This document shows positions 14,954-23,739 of a DNA stretch of 34,085 nucleotides, piece by piece. A program made the translations under genes and the position numbers. How positions within the stretch are numbered: the first letter of the stretch is position 1; each line of letters starts with the position of its first letter. Location: contig JAJRZN010000091.1 of the NCBI GenBank assembly GCA_024275235.1, positions 1 to 34,085 of the forward strand. The letters run 5' to 3'. The notes beneath the pieces were generated by a model. The model was not told the DNA's origin. It saw nothing but the letters and a program-made list of their open reading frames with translations, and ran no database searches. This DNA comes from Deltaproteobacteria bacterium. Its GTDB lineage: Bacteria > Desulfobacterota > Desulfobulbia > Desulfobulbales > VMSU01.

Positions 14954-16051
14954 AAACTCAAGCAGTATTTTATGCGCCTCACGCAGCTGGGCAAGTTCAA
15001 TATATTCATCGTGCTGATGGGCCTGGGCTATATCGCCCGGCCCCCAGACGATGCAGGGCCCCAGGTGGCTGAGCTGGGCGCAGTCCGTGGCGTATGAGGC
15101 GGTGGCGGGGGGCAGATGATGGCCTCTCGCTGTCATTACCTTCTGCAGATGTTTAATGTGTTTGTTGCTCAGCCCGGTCTTGATGGCTCGAGCCTGAAAG
15201 ATATCTTTCACCTCGGCCCGTCCGGCGCATATCGCCCTGATTCGCCGGGCTGTTTCGGCTGGGTCATGGCCTGGCAGCAGACGAATATCCACCGAAATTT
15301 CACAATGATCCGGGATTATGTTTATTGACGAGCCGCCCTTGATTTTGGTGATGGCCAGCGAGGCGCGGCCCAGTTCTCTGTCCGGATGCCGCCTTAATTT
15401 GAACTCCAGCATCTGCAGGTCGGTCATGATGTCGTACATGGCGATAATGGCGTTTCGTCCCTGTTCCGGCTGTGATGAATGGCAGGCCTTGCCGGTGCAG
15501 ATTATCCGGCAGCGGTAGACGCCCTTGTGGGCGTGGATGATATGGAGCGCGGTGGGTTCCAGGGCCAGGCAGAGATCAAACTCCGGATTCCTGAGGGCCA
15601 GGGCTCTGGAACCGGACATGGTGCATTCCTCGTCCACCGTAGCCGCGAAGGTGGTATCAAAACCTCTGTTTTTTGCCTTTAGATTAATGAGAGCGGCAAA
15701 GGCCGCGGCAAGCGGCCCCTTGTCGTCGCAGGAACCACGCCCCAGCAGACGTCCTTCTTTTATCTCACCGCTGAAGGGGGCGCTCATGTCTTTGGCGCTC
15801 ACCGTATCCATATGAGCCATGATCAGTAATTTAGGGCGGCCGGGAGCCGGGAAACGGGCTATGAGATTGCGGCGGCCGGGCAGGGCTTCAAAGAGCTCAT
15901 GTTCAATGTCCGCCTGACGGCAGATGGAGCTTAGATGAGCGGCAACGAGTTCTTCGACTGACTCCTGCCCTGTTGCCAGAGGGGTTGAAGATTCACTGGG
16001 AATCTTTACGAGTTGAGAAGTTAGTTCCACGGGGTCGATGGTTATTGTCAT
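14939..16051 (-). CDS. M20-family metallo-deacylase (ArgE/DapE/CPG2-like)
   Basis: This 370-residue zinc-dependent amidohydrolase carries the M20 signatures in order: M-A-H-M-D-T-V (first His and Asp), G-R-G-S-C-D-D-K-G-P (bridging Asp), D-E-E-C-T-M-S-G (catalytic Glu pair), L-A-L-E-P-T (zinc ligand), and near the C-terminus Q-A-H-Q-H-D-E-Y-I (last His). A dimerisation domain lies between residues about 175 and 285. The family includes acetylornithine deacetylase (ArgE), succinyl-diaminopimelate desuccinylase (DapE) and carboxypeptidase G2; no arginine or lysine gene is adjacent, so the substrate is undecided. No SD stands out before ATG 16051. It overlaps the sirohaem reductase gene tail to tail. 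Confidence 0.88.
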   Translation of the reverse strand: MTITIDPVELTSQLVKIPSESSTPLATGQESVEELVAAHLSSICRQADIEHELFEALPGRRNLIARFPAPGRPKLLIMAHMDTVSAKDMSAPFSGEIKEGRLLGRGSCDDKGPLAAAFAALINLKAKNRGFDTTFAATVDEECTMSGSRALALRNPEFDLCLALEPTALHIIHAHKGVYRCRIICTGKACHSSQPEQGRNAIIAMYDIMTDLQMLEFKLRRHPDRELGRASLAITKIKGGSSINIIPDHCEISVDIRLLPGHDPAETARRIRAICAGRAEVKDIFQARAIKTGLSNKHIKHLQKVMTARGHHLPPATASYATDCAQLSHLGPCIVWGPGDIAQAHQHDEYIELAQLREAHKILLEFLSSS

Positions 16052-16153
16052 AATAGTCTTATTGTTATCCCCCGTCTTTTGTTTTTGGCCCGCAGGGGCA
16101 ACCCCCTTGTGGCTGCCTTCTGTGTTACTATAAAATGATAAAGAGAATTGTTA

Positions 16154-17785
16154 ATGCCGGAGTTGAATCCCCCTGCCGCCGATGATGTTTCATCCGCCTG
16201 TATCCTGATTGCTGATGATGATTATATCAATCGTGAACTTCTTGCCAACCTGTTTTTAGGCAAAAAATATCATATTATCCAGGCCGTCGACGGCCCTGGG
16301 GCCGTCAGGCTGGCCCGCAGCCGGCAGCCGGACCTGATACTTCTTGATATAATGATGCCGGGAATGGATGGTTATGAGGTCTGCGCCCTTTTGCGTCGTG
16401 AATTTTCCGATATTCCCATAATCCTTCAGAGTTCTTTGTCTTCTAATGAGGCGGAAATTAAAGGATTTGCTGCTGGAGCAGCGGGCTTTATTGCCAAACC
16501 TTTTGATTCGCGGCTGATTATGGCTCTGGTCGCAGTCCAGCTTGAGATTAAAAGAGACCGTGATCTGTCACGCCGGCAAAGTGAGAAACTGGCATGCACT
16601 AACCGTAAACTGGAGCATGAACTGGCGGAACGCCGCCATGTTGAGAAAGAGTTATGGGCCGCAAAACAGGAGATTGCCGCTGCTGACCGGGTCAAGGACG
16701 GGATGATCAAAGACCTCTTTGCCGCCATGTGCGAACTGCTTTCCAATCGCGATTTTCATACCTTTGAACATGGAATGCGGGTTTCATCTCTCTCCCGGCA
16801 CATGGGGGAGGTGCTGGGGCTTGACAGGCGGCAGCTTGATGCCCTGGAGCTGGGAGGGATGATTCATGATATCAGTAAGGTGGCTATTCCCGATGATGTG
16901 CTTTTAAAACCCGGTATTTTTGATAATCAAGACCGGGAGATAATGCGTCTGCATCCGGCCATGGGCGCTAAAATATTTTCCCGCCGTCAATGTGACCCCA
17001 TGATTACCGATATTATTCATCAACACCACGAACGACTTGATGGCAGCGGTTATCCTCAGGGTTTGCGGGGGGATAATATCGGTCTGCTGCCTCGAATAGT
17101 GATGGTGGCTGATACCTATGAGGCAATTGTTGCCAGACGTCCCTATAAGAAGCCTCAGAAGCGGCAGGAGGCCCTGCGGCTTTTGCGCTGTGAGGCCTCG
17201 TGCGGACGCTTTGACTCGAAAATGGTGGAGGTGCTGGCTCAGGTGACGGAGAACTGGAATCCGCTGTCGGCCAGCCATTTTGTCTCTGATAAGAATACCA
17301 GGGCTCTGGAGTCCTTTCGCCGTAAGACCTATTTTAAGGAGCCTTTAAGCGATTTCTATAATTATCGTTATCTCTTTTTTCTTAACAGTTCAGGCCTGTT
17401 GGCTATTCCGGATCAGGGGTATACCCTGTGTAAGATATCCTGCGGTAATCTTGATGAGATTAATGAAGATGAAGGCTATCTGAAAACCGATCAGATATTA
17501 GATGATACCGGCTCCAAGCTGCATGATGTGCTTGAAGATGCCGTTGATTGCGCTGACATCAGCTGTATAAATATCCTCTTTCGGAAGGGGGTTACCTATC
17601 TTATTTATTCAAACTGCCCGCCTTCGGAGCTTAAAGTATTACTGGCCAGACTTGAGCAAGTGCTGCTGGAGCTGAAGAAAGATTGGCGTCTGCTGGCCTC
17701 TCTGCGTCAGAGGCATTTTGCCGCTGATTATTCCATGGAAAGGGCCCTCTACGAATTGCTGGCTGATTCCAAGCGGATTGATTAA
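16154..17785 (+). CDS. Receiver-HD-GYP protein (putative c-di-GMP phosphodiesterase)
   Basis: ATG 16154 is preferred over TTG 16148 because it has AAAGAGA upstream at suitable spacing. Residues about 15-130 are a receiver domain with D65 in L-L-D-I-M-M-P-G and the Lys in I-A-K-P-F. A coiled-coil linker follows (about 140-185). The HD-GYP domain has H238-D239 in M-I-H-D-I-S-K, then H-H-E-R-L-D-G-S-G-Y-P and V-A-D-T-Y-E-A-I. Such domains hydrolyse c-di-GMP; the metal-site residues look intact. About 190 C-terminal residues after the HD-GYP core are unassigned and may form an additional regulatory domain. Output could be motility or biofilm control. No kinase is adjacent, so it is an orphan regulator. 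Confidence 0.92.
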   Translation: MPELNPPAADDVSSACILIADDDYINRELLANLFLGKKYHIIQAVDGPGAVRLARSRQPDLILLDIMMPGMDGYEVCALLRREFSDIPIILQSSLSSNEAEIKGFAAGAAGFIAKPFDSRLIMALVAVQLEIKRDRDLSRRQSEKLACTNRKLEHELAERRHVEKELWAAKQEIAAADRVKDGMIKDLFAAMCELLSNRDFHTFEHGMRVSSLSRHMGEVLGLDRRQLDALELGGMIHDISKVAIPDDVLLKPGIFDNQDREIMRLHPAMGAKIFSRRQCDPMITDIIHQHHERLDGSGYPQGLRGDNIGLLPRIVMVADTYEAIVARRPYKKPQKRQEALRLLRCEASCGRFDSKMVEVLAQVTENWNPLSASHFVSDKNTRALESFRRKTYFKEPLSDFYNYRYLFFLNSSGLLAIPDQGYTLCKISCGNLDEINEDEGYLKTDQILDDTGSKLHDVLEDAVDCADISCINILFRKGVTYLIYSNCPPSELKVLLARLEQVLLELKKDWRLLASLRQRHFAADYSMERALYELLADSKRID

Positions 17786-17829
17786 ACTTTTTGCCCTGTA
17801 GCTCATAAAATAAAAAATACATCGTAGTA

Positions 17830-18306
17830 CTATATGGAATCGGCGGGCCAGAGCAGTTTGGCGGCTATCCAGCCGGTGGTGCCGTCATCATGCTTTACCT
17901 TGATCCAGCCGTTTTCCTTGCTCAGCGGAGTAAATACCACGCCGTATTTGACGGTGGCTGTTAACTCATAATTAGTGCCGGGGCCGACCCGGAGGTTGGC
18001 GGTATTGACCTTGACGATAACCTTTTTCCTGCTGCTTACCAGATTTTTGAATATCCAGCCCTTGTCTCCTTCAAAGTCCCTGGTGTGCAGCCAGTCGCCT
18101 TTTCTGCCGATAACCTGGAGTGGGAAGTCCTTAAATACCTCCCAGAGGATTTCGGACTTGGTGTCAGGGCCAGAGCGGATATTGACTCCATCCTTTTTTA
18201 CCGTAACGTATTTGGTGGTGGCTGCCAGCAGTGGTGTCGCGCAGATGGTCAGTAAAAATAAAGCAATTAAGCTGAATGCCAGGCTGGAAAGCTTAAAATT
18301 ACGCAT
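17830..18306 (-). CDS. Exported protein with two bacterial SH3 domains
   Basis: This 158-residue protein has a signal peptide (S-L-I-A-L-F-L-L-T-I-C-A-T-P-L-L-A-A) and then two SH3b repeats. The first (about 32-90) contains V-N-I-R-S-G-P-D-T-K-S-E and G-W-I-F-K-N-L-V; the second (about 95-150) contains A-N-L-R-V-G-P-G-T-N-Y-E and G-W-I-A-A-K-L-L. SH3b domains usually bind peptidoglycan or partner proteins in the cell envelope. No catalytic domain is present. It lies just downstream of the haem-binding protein gene on the same strand, with a 46-bp gap, so the two may be co-transcribed. Confidence 0.88.
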   Translation of the reverse strand: MRNFKLSSLAFSLIALFLLTICATPLLAATTKYVTVKKDGVNIRSGPDTKSEILWEVFKDFPLQVIGRKGDWLHTRDFEGDKGWIFKNLVSSRKKVIVKVNTANLRVGPGTNYELTATVKYGVVFTPLSKENGWIKVKHDDGTTGWIAAKLLWPADSI

Positions 18307-18352
18307 ACTTTTTCCTCTCTAAGTTCAAATTAAATATTTAAGCGTTCTGAAG

Positions 18353-18928
18353 TTAAGGGGTGGATATGGGTTCCGTTATGGTAAAGGCCCCCCGTATATC
18401 TCCCAGCTTGAATCCGGTTGCCAGGTCATCAGGATAAAGTTTGTGGATTTCATCCTCAATGGCGGGAGCGATGTGGCGGCCGTGGCATTTAAGGCAGATG
18501 GCGGCGGTTGGTATGGCCTTCATATACCTGAATTCCTGCCGGCCGTTTTTCTTCACGATCTCGCTGAACTCCATGTTGGCTGGATTTTCACCGGCGGCCC
18601 GGCGTCTGGCGAACTGGAGTAGAACCGAGCGCTCCCAGGCATCCGGCGCGTTGGCCGGGTTGCGGTATTTAAGGCTGGTGCGGCCAATACGCCAGCCCCT
18701 TTCCAGGCTGATCTTATCGGCAATTCGTAAGGCCTTCTCATTGCAGACGGCAATGGCTTTCGCCGGGCCGCCCTCTTTCATTGCCTGTTTCAGGGCCTTC
18801 TTCAAATTACTGCCAAGCTCTTTTACTGCCTGGCGGGCGTCATTCTGACGCCAATGATCGGCTGCCTGTGCTGTAGTACCGAGGCAGAGGCTGATAACTA
18901 TAATAATGGCTGTCTGTTTTAAATTCAT
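18353..18928 (-). CDS. Periplasmic haem-binding Tll0287-like (DUF3365) protein
   Basis: This 191-residue protein has a signal peptide (residues 1-22, ending T-A-Q-A-A) and one c-type haem motif C-L-K-C-H. The fold markers are those of the Tll0287-like/DUF3365 family: A-I-A-V-C-N near residue 60, R-R-T-S-L-like R-I-G-R-T-S-L-K-Y-R-N-P-A-N-A-P, R-Y-M-K-A-I-P-T, and a C-terminal I-R-G-A-F-T-I. The family is thought to sense redox state or ligands through haem. Here it is a stand-alone soluble protein rather than fused to a kinase. It requires periplasmic cytochrome c maturation. It is followed on the same strand by the SH3b gene. Confidence 0.88.
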   Translation of the reverse strand: MNLKQTAIIIVISLCLGTTAQAADHWRQNDARQAVKELGSNLKKALKQAMKEGGPAKAIAVCNEKALRIADKISLERGWRIGRTSLKYRNPANAPDAWERSVLLQFARRRAAGENPANMEFSEIVKKNGRQEFRYMKAIPTAAICLKCHGRHIAPAIEDEIHKLYPDDLATGFKLGDIRGAFTITEPISTP

Positions 18929-19128
18929 TTGTTTTGGGGGTCTTGACGATTAAAAATTATAACTTCTTCATTAACGGGCAGATTGTCAATTATCTATGGA
19001 GTTAATGGTACCTGGTTAGAGCTTTGTATTAAGAATAGCTGGCGGTTTTATGCCGGAGACAAATTTAAATTCCCCTGCCATATAACCATAAAATATGATA
19101 ACTGATTGCGCTTTGGTTTTCAACGCAA

Positions 19129-19869
19129 TTATCCTTTATCCCCCCGCAGATAGATAAGGAATTCCTTATTACCCTTGGGCCCCATAATGGGTGAGGCGCA
19201 GACCCCGGCACTTGTCAGACCGAGATTAGTGGCAAAGGCAATAGTGTCGGCGATTACCTGCCGGCGGAGGGTCTCGTCACGCACCACGCCGCCTTTGCCC
19301 ACCTGGCCTTTACCTACCTCGAACTGCGGTTTAATGAGGGCCAGGATGGCGGCAGAATCTTTAAAAAGGGGCAGGAGCGGCGGGATGAGCAGCCGGAGAG
19401 AGATGAAGGCGGCATCTATTACCGCCAGGTCAATGGGCTCCGGCAGGTCGGCGGGGCATAGTTTGCGGGCGTTGGTTCGTTCCATGACCACTACCCGTTC
19501 ATCTTGACGCAGCTTCCAGGCCAGCTGGCCGTAACCAACGTCAATGGCATAGACCTTCAAGGCTCCATTCTGAAGCAGGCAGTCGGTGAAGCCGCCGGTG
19601 GAGGCCCCGATATCGGCGCAGATCATACCGCTGGGATTGAGCTTGAAAAAGCTGAGTCCCCGGGCTATCTTCAGGCCGCCGCGGCTGACATAGGGGCAGA
19701 CATCGCCCGCTACCTTAACATGGCTGTTAATCTCAACCAGAGAGGCCGGTTTATCGCGGCGCATACCATTGACCTCCACCACCCCGGCCAGGATCAAGGC
19801 CTGGGCCTTCTGGCGGCTGGCGGCCAGTTTTTTCATCAGCATGAATTTATCGAGACGAATTTTAGGCAT
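19129..19869 (-). CDS. tlyA: TlyA-family rRNA 2'-O-methyltransferase
   Basis: This 246-residue protein has an N-terminal S4 RNA-binding domain (R-L-D-K-F-M-L, S-R-Q-K-A-Q-A-L-I-L-A-G-V-V-E-V-N-G) and an FtsJ/RrmJ methyltransferase domain with the SAM-binding motif D-I-G-A-S-T-G-G-F-T-D-C-L-L, then V-Y-A-I-D-V-G-Y-G-Q-L and L-I-K-P-Q-F-E-V-G. TlyA proteins methylate ribose of specific cytidines in rRNA; the 'hemolysin' name is historical. The start fits the family N-terminus, but no Shine-Dalgarno precedes it (the upstream bases are C-rich). It lies 55 bp downstream of glmM on the same strand, so it may be translated from the glmM transcript. Confidence 0.93.
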   Translation of the reverse strand: MPKIRLDKFMLMKKLAASRQKAQALILAGVVEVNGMRRDKPASLVEINSHVKVAGDVCPYVSRGGLKIARGLSFFKLNPSGMICADIGASTGGFTDCLLQNGALKVYAIDVGYGQLAWKLRQDERVVVMERTNARKLCPADLPEPIDLAVIDAAFISLRLLIPPLLPLFKDSAAILALIKPQFEVGKGQVGKGGVVRDETLRRQVIADTIAFATNLGLTSAGVCASPIMGPKGNKEFLIYLRGDKG

Positions 19870-19924
19870 AAGGAGGGCAGGGATCAGGTGTCAGGGGACG
19901 GGGGCTGGTTGTTCATTTATGTTT

Positions 19925-21283
19925 TTAGCCTTGCTGACCGTCGGCCTGACGGATAATGGCGCAGAGTTCCCGGCCCATCTCGTTGATAAGATCCTGGTCG
20001 CGGCCCTCTAACATGACCCGCACTACCGGCTCGGTGCCTGAGAGGCGGATGAGGATGCGGCCTTCGTCTTTCAGGCGTTTTTCCATTTTTTTGATTGTGG
20101 GCTGGAGGTTGGGGACTAAGCTCAGGTCAAGGCGTTTGGCGGTGCGGACATTGGTCAGGGTCTGGGGGAAGGCCTCCATGATTCCGGCTAATTCCGACAA
20201 AGGTTTTTGCCTTTTTTTCATGATGGCCATGAGCTGAAGGGCGGCGAGAATCCCGTCGCCGGTGGTGGAATGCTCCAGAAAAATCAGGTGGCCGGACTGC
20301 TCGCCGCCAAAACTGTAGCCCCGGTTCCGCATTTCCTCCACTACATAGCGGTCGCCCACCGGGGTGCGGATTAGACTGACGCCTATTTTCCGCATGGCGG
20401 TTTCAAGGCCCATATTGCTCATCACCGTGGTGACCAGGGTCTTCTTCTTGAGTTTTCTCATGGCCATTAATTCAGCGGCGCAGATGGCCATTATATGGTC
20501 GCCGTCCACCACCCGGCCGCCTTCGTCAACCACGATGAGGCGGTCGCCGTCGCCGTCTAAGGCGATGCCAATGTCGGCGCCGAGTTCTTTCACCTTCTCC
20601 GCTACCCGTTCCGGGTGCAGAGCGCCGCACTGGTCGTTGATATTCTTACCGTCCGGGTGGACGCCAATGGCGGTTACTCTGGCGCCCAGTTCTGAAAAAA
20701 CATGGGGGGCCACGCCATAGGTGGCTCCATGGGCGCAGTCGAGGACGATATGAAAATCATCCAGGGTATATTTGGCGGGAAAGGTATTCTTTAAAAAAAC
20801 GATATAGCGGCCCCTGGCGTCATCCAGACGGCTGGCCTTTCCTATCTCATCGGCCACCGGCCGCAGGGCGGCCATTTTCTGGGAAAAAATCAGATCTTCA
20901 ATGTCGGCCTCTTGGTCATCGGGGAGTTTAAAGCCGTCTCTGGAGAATATCTTGATACCGTTGTCCTGAAACGGATTATGGGAGGCGGAGATTACCACCC
21001 CGGCGTCGGCCCGCATGGAGTGAGTTATAAAAGCGATGCCGGGGGTGGGCAGCGGCCCCACCAGCAGGACATCCACCCCCATGGAGCAGATCCCGGAGGC
21101 CAGAGCGTTTTCAATCATATAGCCGGAGATTCTGGTGTCCTTGCCGATGACAATGCGATGGCCGTGGCGCTGGTCTTTGACCTGAAAGGCAATGGCCCGG
21201 CCGATCTGCATGGCAATCTCGCTGGTCATGGGGTAGATATTGGCTGTGCCCCGTACTCCATCGGTACCGAATAAGCGTCTCAT
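19925..21283 (-). CDS. glmM: Phosphoglucosamine mutase
   Basis: GlmM converts glucosamine-6-phosphate to glucosamine-1-phosphate on the way to UDP-GlcNAc, the precursor for peptidoglycan and LPS. The 452-residue protein begins [15 protein letters not shown], has the active-site phosphoserine loop V-I-S-A-S-H-N-P, the Mg-binding D-G-D-G-D-R loop, the sugar-binding G-G-E-Q-S-G-H loop, and the C-terminal phosphate-binding [11 protein letters not shown]. All are intact and the length is typical. ATG 21281-21283 has an AAGGAAC SD. It is divergent from rfbA and upstream of tlyA. Confidence 0.96.
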   Translation of the reverse strand: MRRLFGTDGVRGTANIYPMTSEIAMQIGRAIAFQVKDQRHGHRIVIGKDTRISGYMIENALASGICSMGVDVLLVGPLPTPGIAFITHSMRADAGVVISASHNPFQDNGIKIFSRDGFKLPDDQEADIEDLIFSQKMAALRPVADEIGKASRLDDARGRYIVFLKNTFPAKYTLDDFHIVLDCAHGATYGVAPHVFSELGARVTAIGVHPDGKNINDQCGALHPERVAEKVKELGADIGIALDGDGDRLIVVDEGGRVVDGDHIMAICAAELMAMRKLKKKTLVTTVMSNMGLETAMRKIGVSLIRTPVGDRYVVEEMRNRGYSFGGEQSGHLIFLEHSTTGDGILAALQLMAIMKKRQKPLSELAGIMEAFPQTLTNVRTAKRLDLSLVPNLQPTIKKMEKRLKDEGRILIRLSGTEPVVRVMLEGRDQDLINEMGRELCAIIRQADGQQG

Positions 21284-21322
21284 ATTGTTCCTTGTTAAAA
21301 AGTAGTTTATCTAATTGTAATT

Positions 21323-21328
21323 ATTATA
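21323..21328 (-). promoter_or_regulatory. Candidate -10 element for glmM
   Basis: On the minus strand TATAAT lies about 40 bases before the glmM start, in an A+T-rich stretch, with a weak TTCCAA 17 bases upstream as a possible -35. The -10 match is perfect; the -35 is poor. Confidence 0.35.
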
Positions 21329-21452
21329 TACTATGCGGGTCGAATTTGGAATTCGGAATTTCAATGATTTTGTGACCCGGCCGGCGGCGTTTTTTGTCTT
21401 TTGGCGGTAATTTCTGCCGCGGCCCATATTTAAAACATAAAAGGACAAATTG

Positions 21453-22331
21453 ATGAAGGGAATTATTCTGGCGGGCGGTTCCGGAACCCGCCTTTACCCG
21501 CTTACTAAATCGGTGAGCAAACAGCTGATGCCGGTTTATGATAAACCGATGATCTATTATCCCCTCGCCATTCAGATGCTGGCCGGAATCAGGGATATTC
21601 TGTTGATTACCACCCCGGAGGATAATGAACAGTTCAAACGCCTGCTCGGTGATGGTTCGCAGTGGGGCGTAAACTTTACTTACGCCATTCAGCCCCGGCC
21701 CGAGGGGCTGGCCCAGGCCTTTATCATCGGGGCGGATTTTATCGGCTCCGATACGGTATGTCTCATCCTGGGCGATAATATCTTTTACGGTGAGGGCTTT
21801 TCTGATATTCTGCAGAAAAATGCCTGTTTAAGCACCGGGGCCACGGTCTTTGGTTATTATGTCCGTGACCCGAAGCGTTACGGGGTGGTCAGTTTCGATG
21901 ATAGCGGCCGGGCGTTTTCCATTGAAGAAAATCCGGAACGGCCAAAGTCGAATTATGCCGTTACCGGCTTGTATTTTTATGATAATGATGTGGTTTCCAT
22001 TGCCCGGCAGATAAAGCCTTCGGCCCGCGGCGAACTGGAGATAACTGATATTAACAACGTCTATCTGCGGCGCGGCCAGTTGCGGGTTGAGCGTCTGGGA
22101 CGGGGCACGGCCTGGCTGGATACCGGCACCCACGCCTCACTTCTTGATGCCGGGAATTTCATCAAGGTGGTTGAGGACCGCCAGGGGCTGAAACTGGCCT
22201 GTCTCGAAGAGATCGCCTACCGGATGTGCTATATTGATCTGGCGCAGCTGTCCCGCCTGGCCGAGGATCTGCGTAAGAATGGTTATGGCCGTTATCTCCT
22301 GCAGATTGTTGAAGAAGAGGGGCAGAAATGA
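21453..22331 (+). CDS. rfbA: Glucose-1-phosphate thymidylyltransferase
   Basis: RfbA makes dTDP-glucose from glucose-1-phosphate and dTTP, the first step of dTDP-L-rhamnose synthesis. ATG 21453 is chosen (SD AAAGGAC) rather than the adjacent TTG 21450. The N-terminus [18 protein letters not shown] is the nucleotidyltransferase signature, with [11 protein letters not shown] following, and [11 protein letters not shown] carries the metal-binding Asp. The length of 292 residues matches RfbA/RmlA. The stop overlaps the rfbC ATG (ATGA), so the two are translationally coupled. Confidence 0.97.
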   Translation: MKGIILAGGSGTRLYPLTKSVSKQLMPVYDKPMIYYPLAIQMLAGIRDILLITTPEDNEQFKRLLGDGSQWGVNFTYAIQPRPEGLAQAFIIGADFIGSDTVCLILGDNIFYGEGFSDILQKNACLSTGATVFGYYVRDPKRYGVVSFDDSGRAFSIEENPERPKSNYAVTGLYFYDNDVVSIARQIKPSARGELEITDINNVYLRRGQLRVERLGRGTAWLDTGTHASLLDAGNFIKVVEDRQGLKLACLEEIAYRMCYIDLAQLSRLAEDLRKNGYGRYLLQIVEEEGQK

Positions 22332-22864
22332 AATTCATGCCCGCAAAAATCGCTGAGGTGATGCTGATTGAGCCTCGGGTTTTCGGTGATCACCGCGGCT
22401 TCTTCATGGAGACCTGGCGGGCCGATAAATTTGCCGCCGCCGGTATTGATCTGCCCTTTGTTCAGGATAATCACAGCGGTTCCGGCAGAGGGATTCTGCG
22501 CGGTCTGCATTATCAGATTAAGCAGCCCCAGGGCAAGCTGGTGCGGGTCATAAGCGGCGAGGTCTTTGACGTGGCGGTGGATATCAGGCGGGGTTCGCCC
22601 ACATACGGTAAATGGGTAGGCGAGGTCTTGAGCAGTGATAACAGACGAATGCTCTGGGTGCCGCCCGGTTTTGCCCACGGCTTCTATGTCTTGAGCGATC
22701 AGGCCGAGTTCCTTTATAAATGTACGGCATTTTACGCCCCGGAGTATGAACGTTGTATCTTGTGGAATGATCCTGATCTGTCAATAGTCTGGCCTCTTGT
22801 TCAGGGCGCCGCCCCGGTACTTTCGGCCAAAGATGAGGCCGGGGTTTGTTTAAAGGATTCCTGA
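22328..22864 (+). CDS. rfbC: dTDP-4-dehydrorhamnose 3,5-epimerase
   Basis: RfbC epimerises dTDP-4-keto-6-deoxyglucose at C3 and C5. The 178-residue cupin has the expected landmarks: [14 protein letters not shown] near the start, G-I-L-R-G-L-H-Y-Q with the catalytic His, [16 protein letters not shown], and [10 protein letters not shown] followed by L-Y-K-C-T-A-F-Y with the conserved Tyr. The ATG overlaps the rfbA stop. It is the second gene of the rhamnose operon. Confidence 0.97.
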   Translation: MKFMPAKIAEVMLIEPRVFGDHRGFFMETWRADKFAAAGIDLPFVQDNHSGSGRGILRGLHYQIKQPQGKLVRVISGEVFDVAVDIRRGSPTYGKWVGEVLSSDNRRMLWVPPGFAHGFYVLSDQAEFLYKCTAFYAPEYERCILWNDPDLSIVWPLVQGAAPVLSAKDEAGVCLKDS

Positions 22865-22866
22865 AC

Positions 22867-23736
22867 ATGTCACAAAAAAAACAAATGAAAGTTTTAATCA
22901 CCGGGGCTGACGGTCAGTTAGGCTGGGAGCTTCGGCGCGCGGCGCCGGCGGCAGTTGAGCTTACGGCCTGTAATTCGGCGGAACTTGATATTACCAGCGG
23001 GGCGCTGGTGAAGGAGTTTGTATCCCGTCTACGGCCGCAAATAATAATTAACGCCGCGGCCTATACGGCGGTGGATAAGGCCGAAGGCGAGGTGGAACGG
23101 GCCATGGCCGTTAACCGGGACGGGGCGGCTGATCTGGCTGCCGCGGCCGCGGATGTTGGGGCCGGAATAATTCATGTGTCAACGGATTTTGTCTTTGACG
23201 GCTGTCATTACCGCCCCTATCTACCTGAGGATGCCCCTCATCCCCTTGGTGTTTACGGGCAGAGCAAACTGGCCGGAGAGCGCCTGCTGCTGGCAAAATG
23301 CCGGAACTCCGCCGTTATCCGCACTGCCTGGGTCTATTCGTCCCACGGTAATAATTTTGTTAAAACCATGCTTCGTCTCATGGCCGGGCGTGATGAACTC
23401 GGGGTGGTGGCCGATCAGATCGGCAGTCCCACCTGGGCCGGAGGGCTGGCTCAGGCCCTCTGGCAGACGGCGGCCGCGAAACTGACCGGGGTATACCATT
23501 GGACGGATGCCGGGATAGCGTCCTGGTATGATTTCGCCTGCGCCATTCAGGAGGAGGCCCTGGCCCTGGGAATTCTGAAGCGGCAGGCGGTCATTCGGCC
23601 TCTGCGCACCGAGGATTATCCCACCCCGGCCCGGCGGCCGCCTTACGCGGTACTGGATAAGACCGGTCTGTGGCAGAAACTTGGCGCTGCCGCGCCGCAT
23701 TGGCGCTTTAATTTAAAAAAATGCTGGCGGAACTGA
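22867..23736 (+). CDS. rfbD: dTDP-4-dehydrorhamnose reductase
   Basis: RfbD carries out the last step to dTDP-L-rhamnose using NAD(P)H. ATG 22867 has AAAGGA upstream; the in-frame TTG 22846 is inside rfbC and lacks support. The Rossmann motif is V-L-I-T-G-A-D-G-Q-L-G at the start, followed by N-A-A-A-Y-T-A-V-D-K-A-E, the S-T-D-F-V-F-D-G strand, and the catalytic Y-G-Q-S-K-L-A-G-E (YxxxK). The length is 289 residues. The gene is 2 bp after the rfbC stop and 3 bp before rfbB, so all four are one unit. Confidence 0.97.
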   Translation: MSQKKQMKVLITGADGQLGWELRRAAPAAVELTACNSAELDITSGALVKEFVSRLRPQIIINAAAYTAVDKAEGEVERAMAVNRDGAADLAAAAADVGAGIIHVSTDFVFDGCHYRPYLPEDAPHPLGVYGQSKLAGERLLLAKCRNSAVIRTAWVYSSHGNNFVKTMLRLMAGRDELGVVADQIGSPTWAGGLAQALWQTAAAKLTGVYHWTDAGIASWYDFACAIQEEALALGILKRQAVIRPLRTEDYPTPARRPPYAVLDKTGLWQKLGAAAPHWRFNLKKCWRN

Positions 23737-23739
23737 AAA

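Noticed and set aside
21336-21370. Repeated GAATTT/GAATTC stretches before rfbA
   Set aside because: Short A+T-rich similarity without a clear stem or known site; too weak to call.
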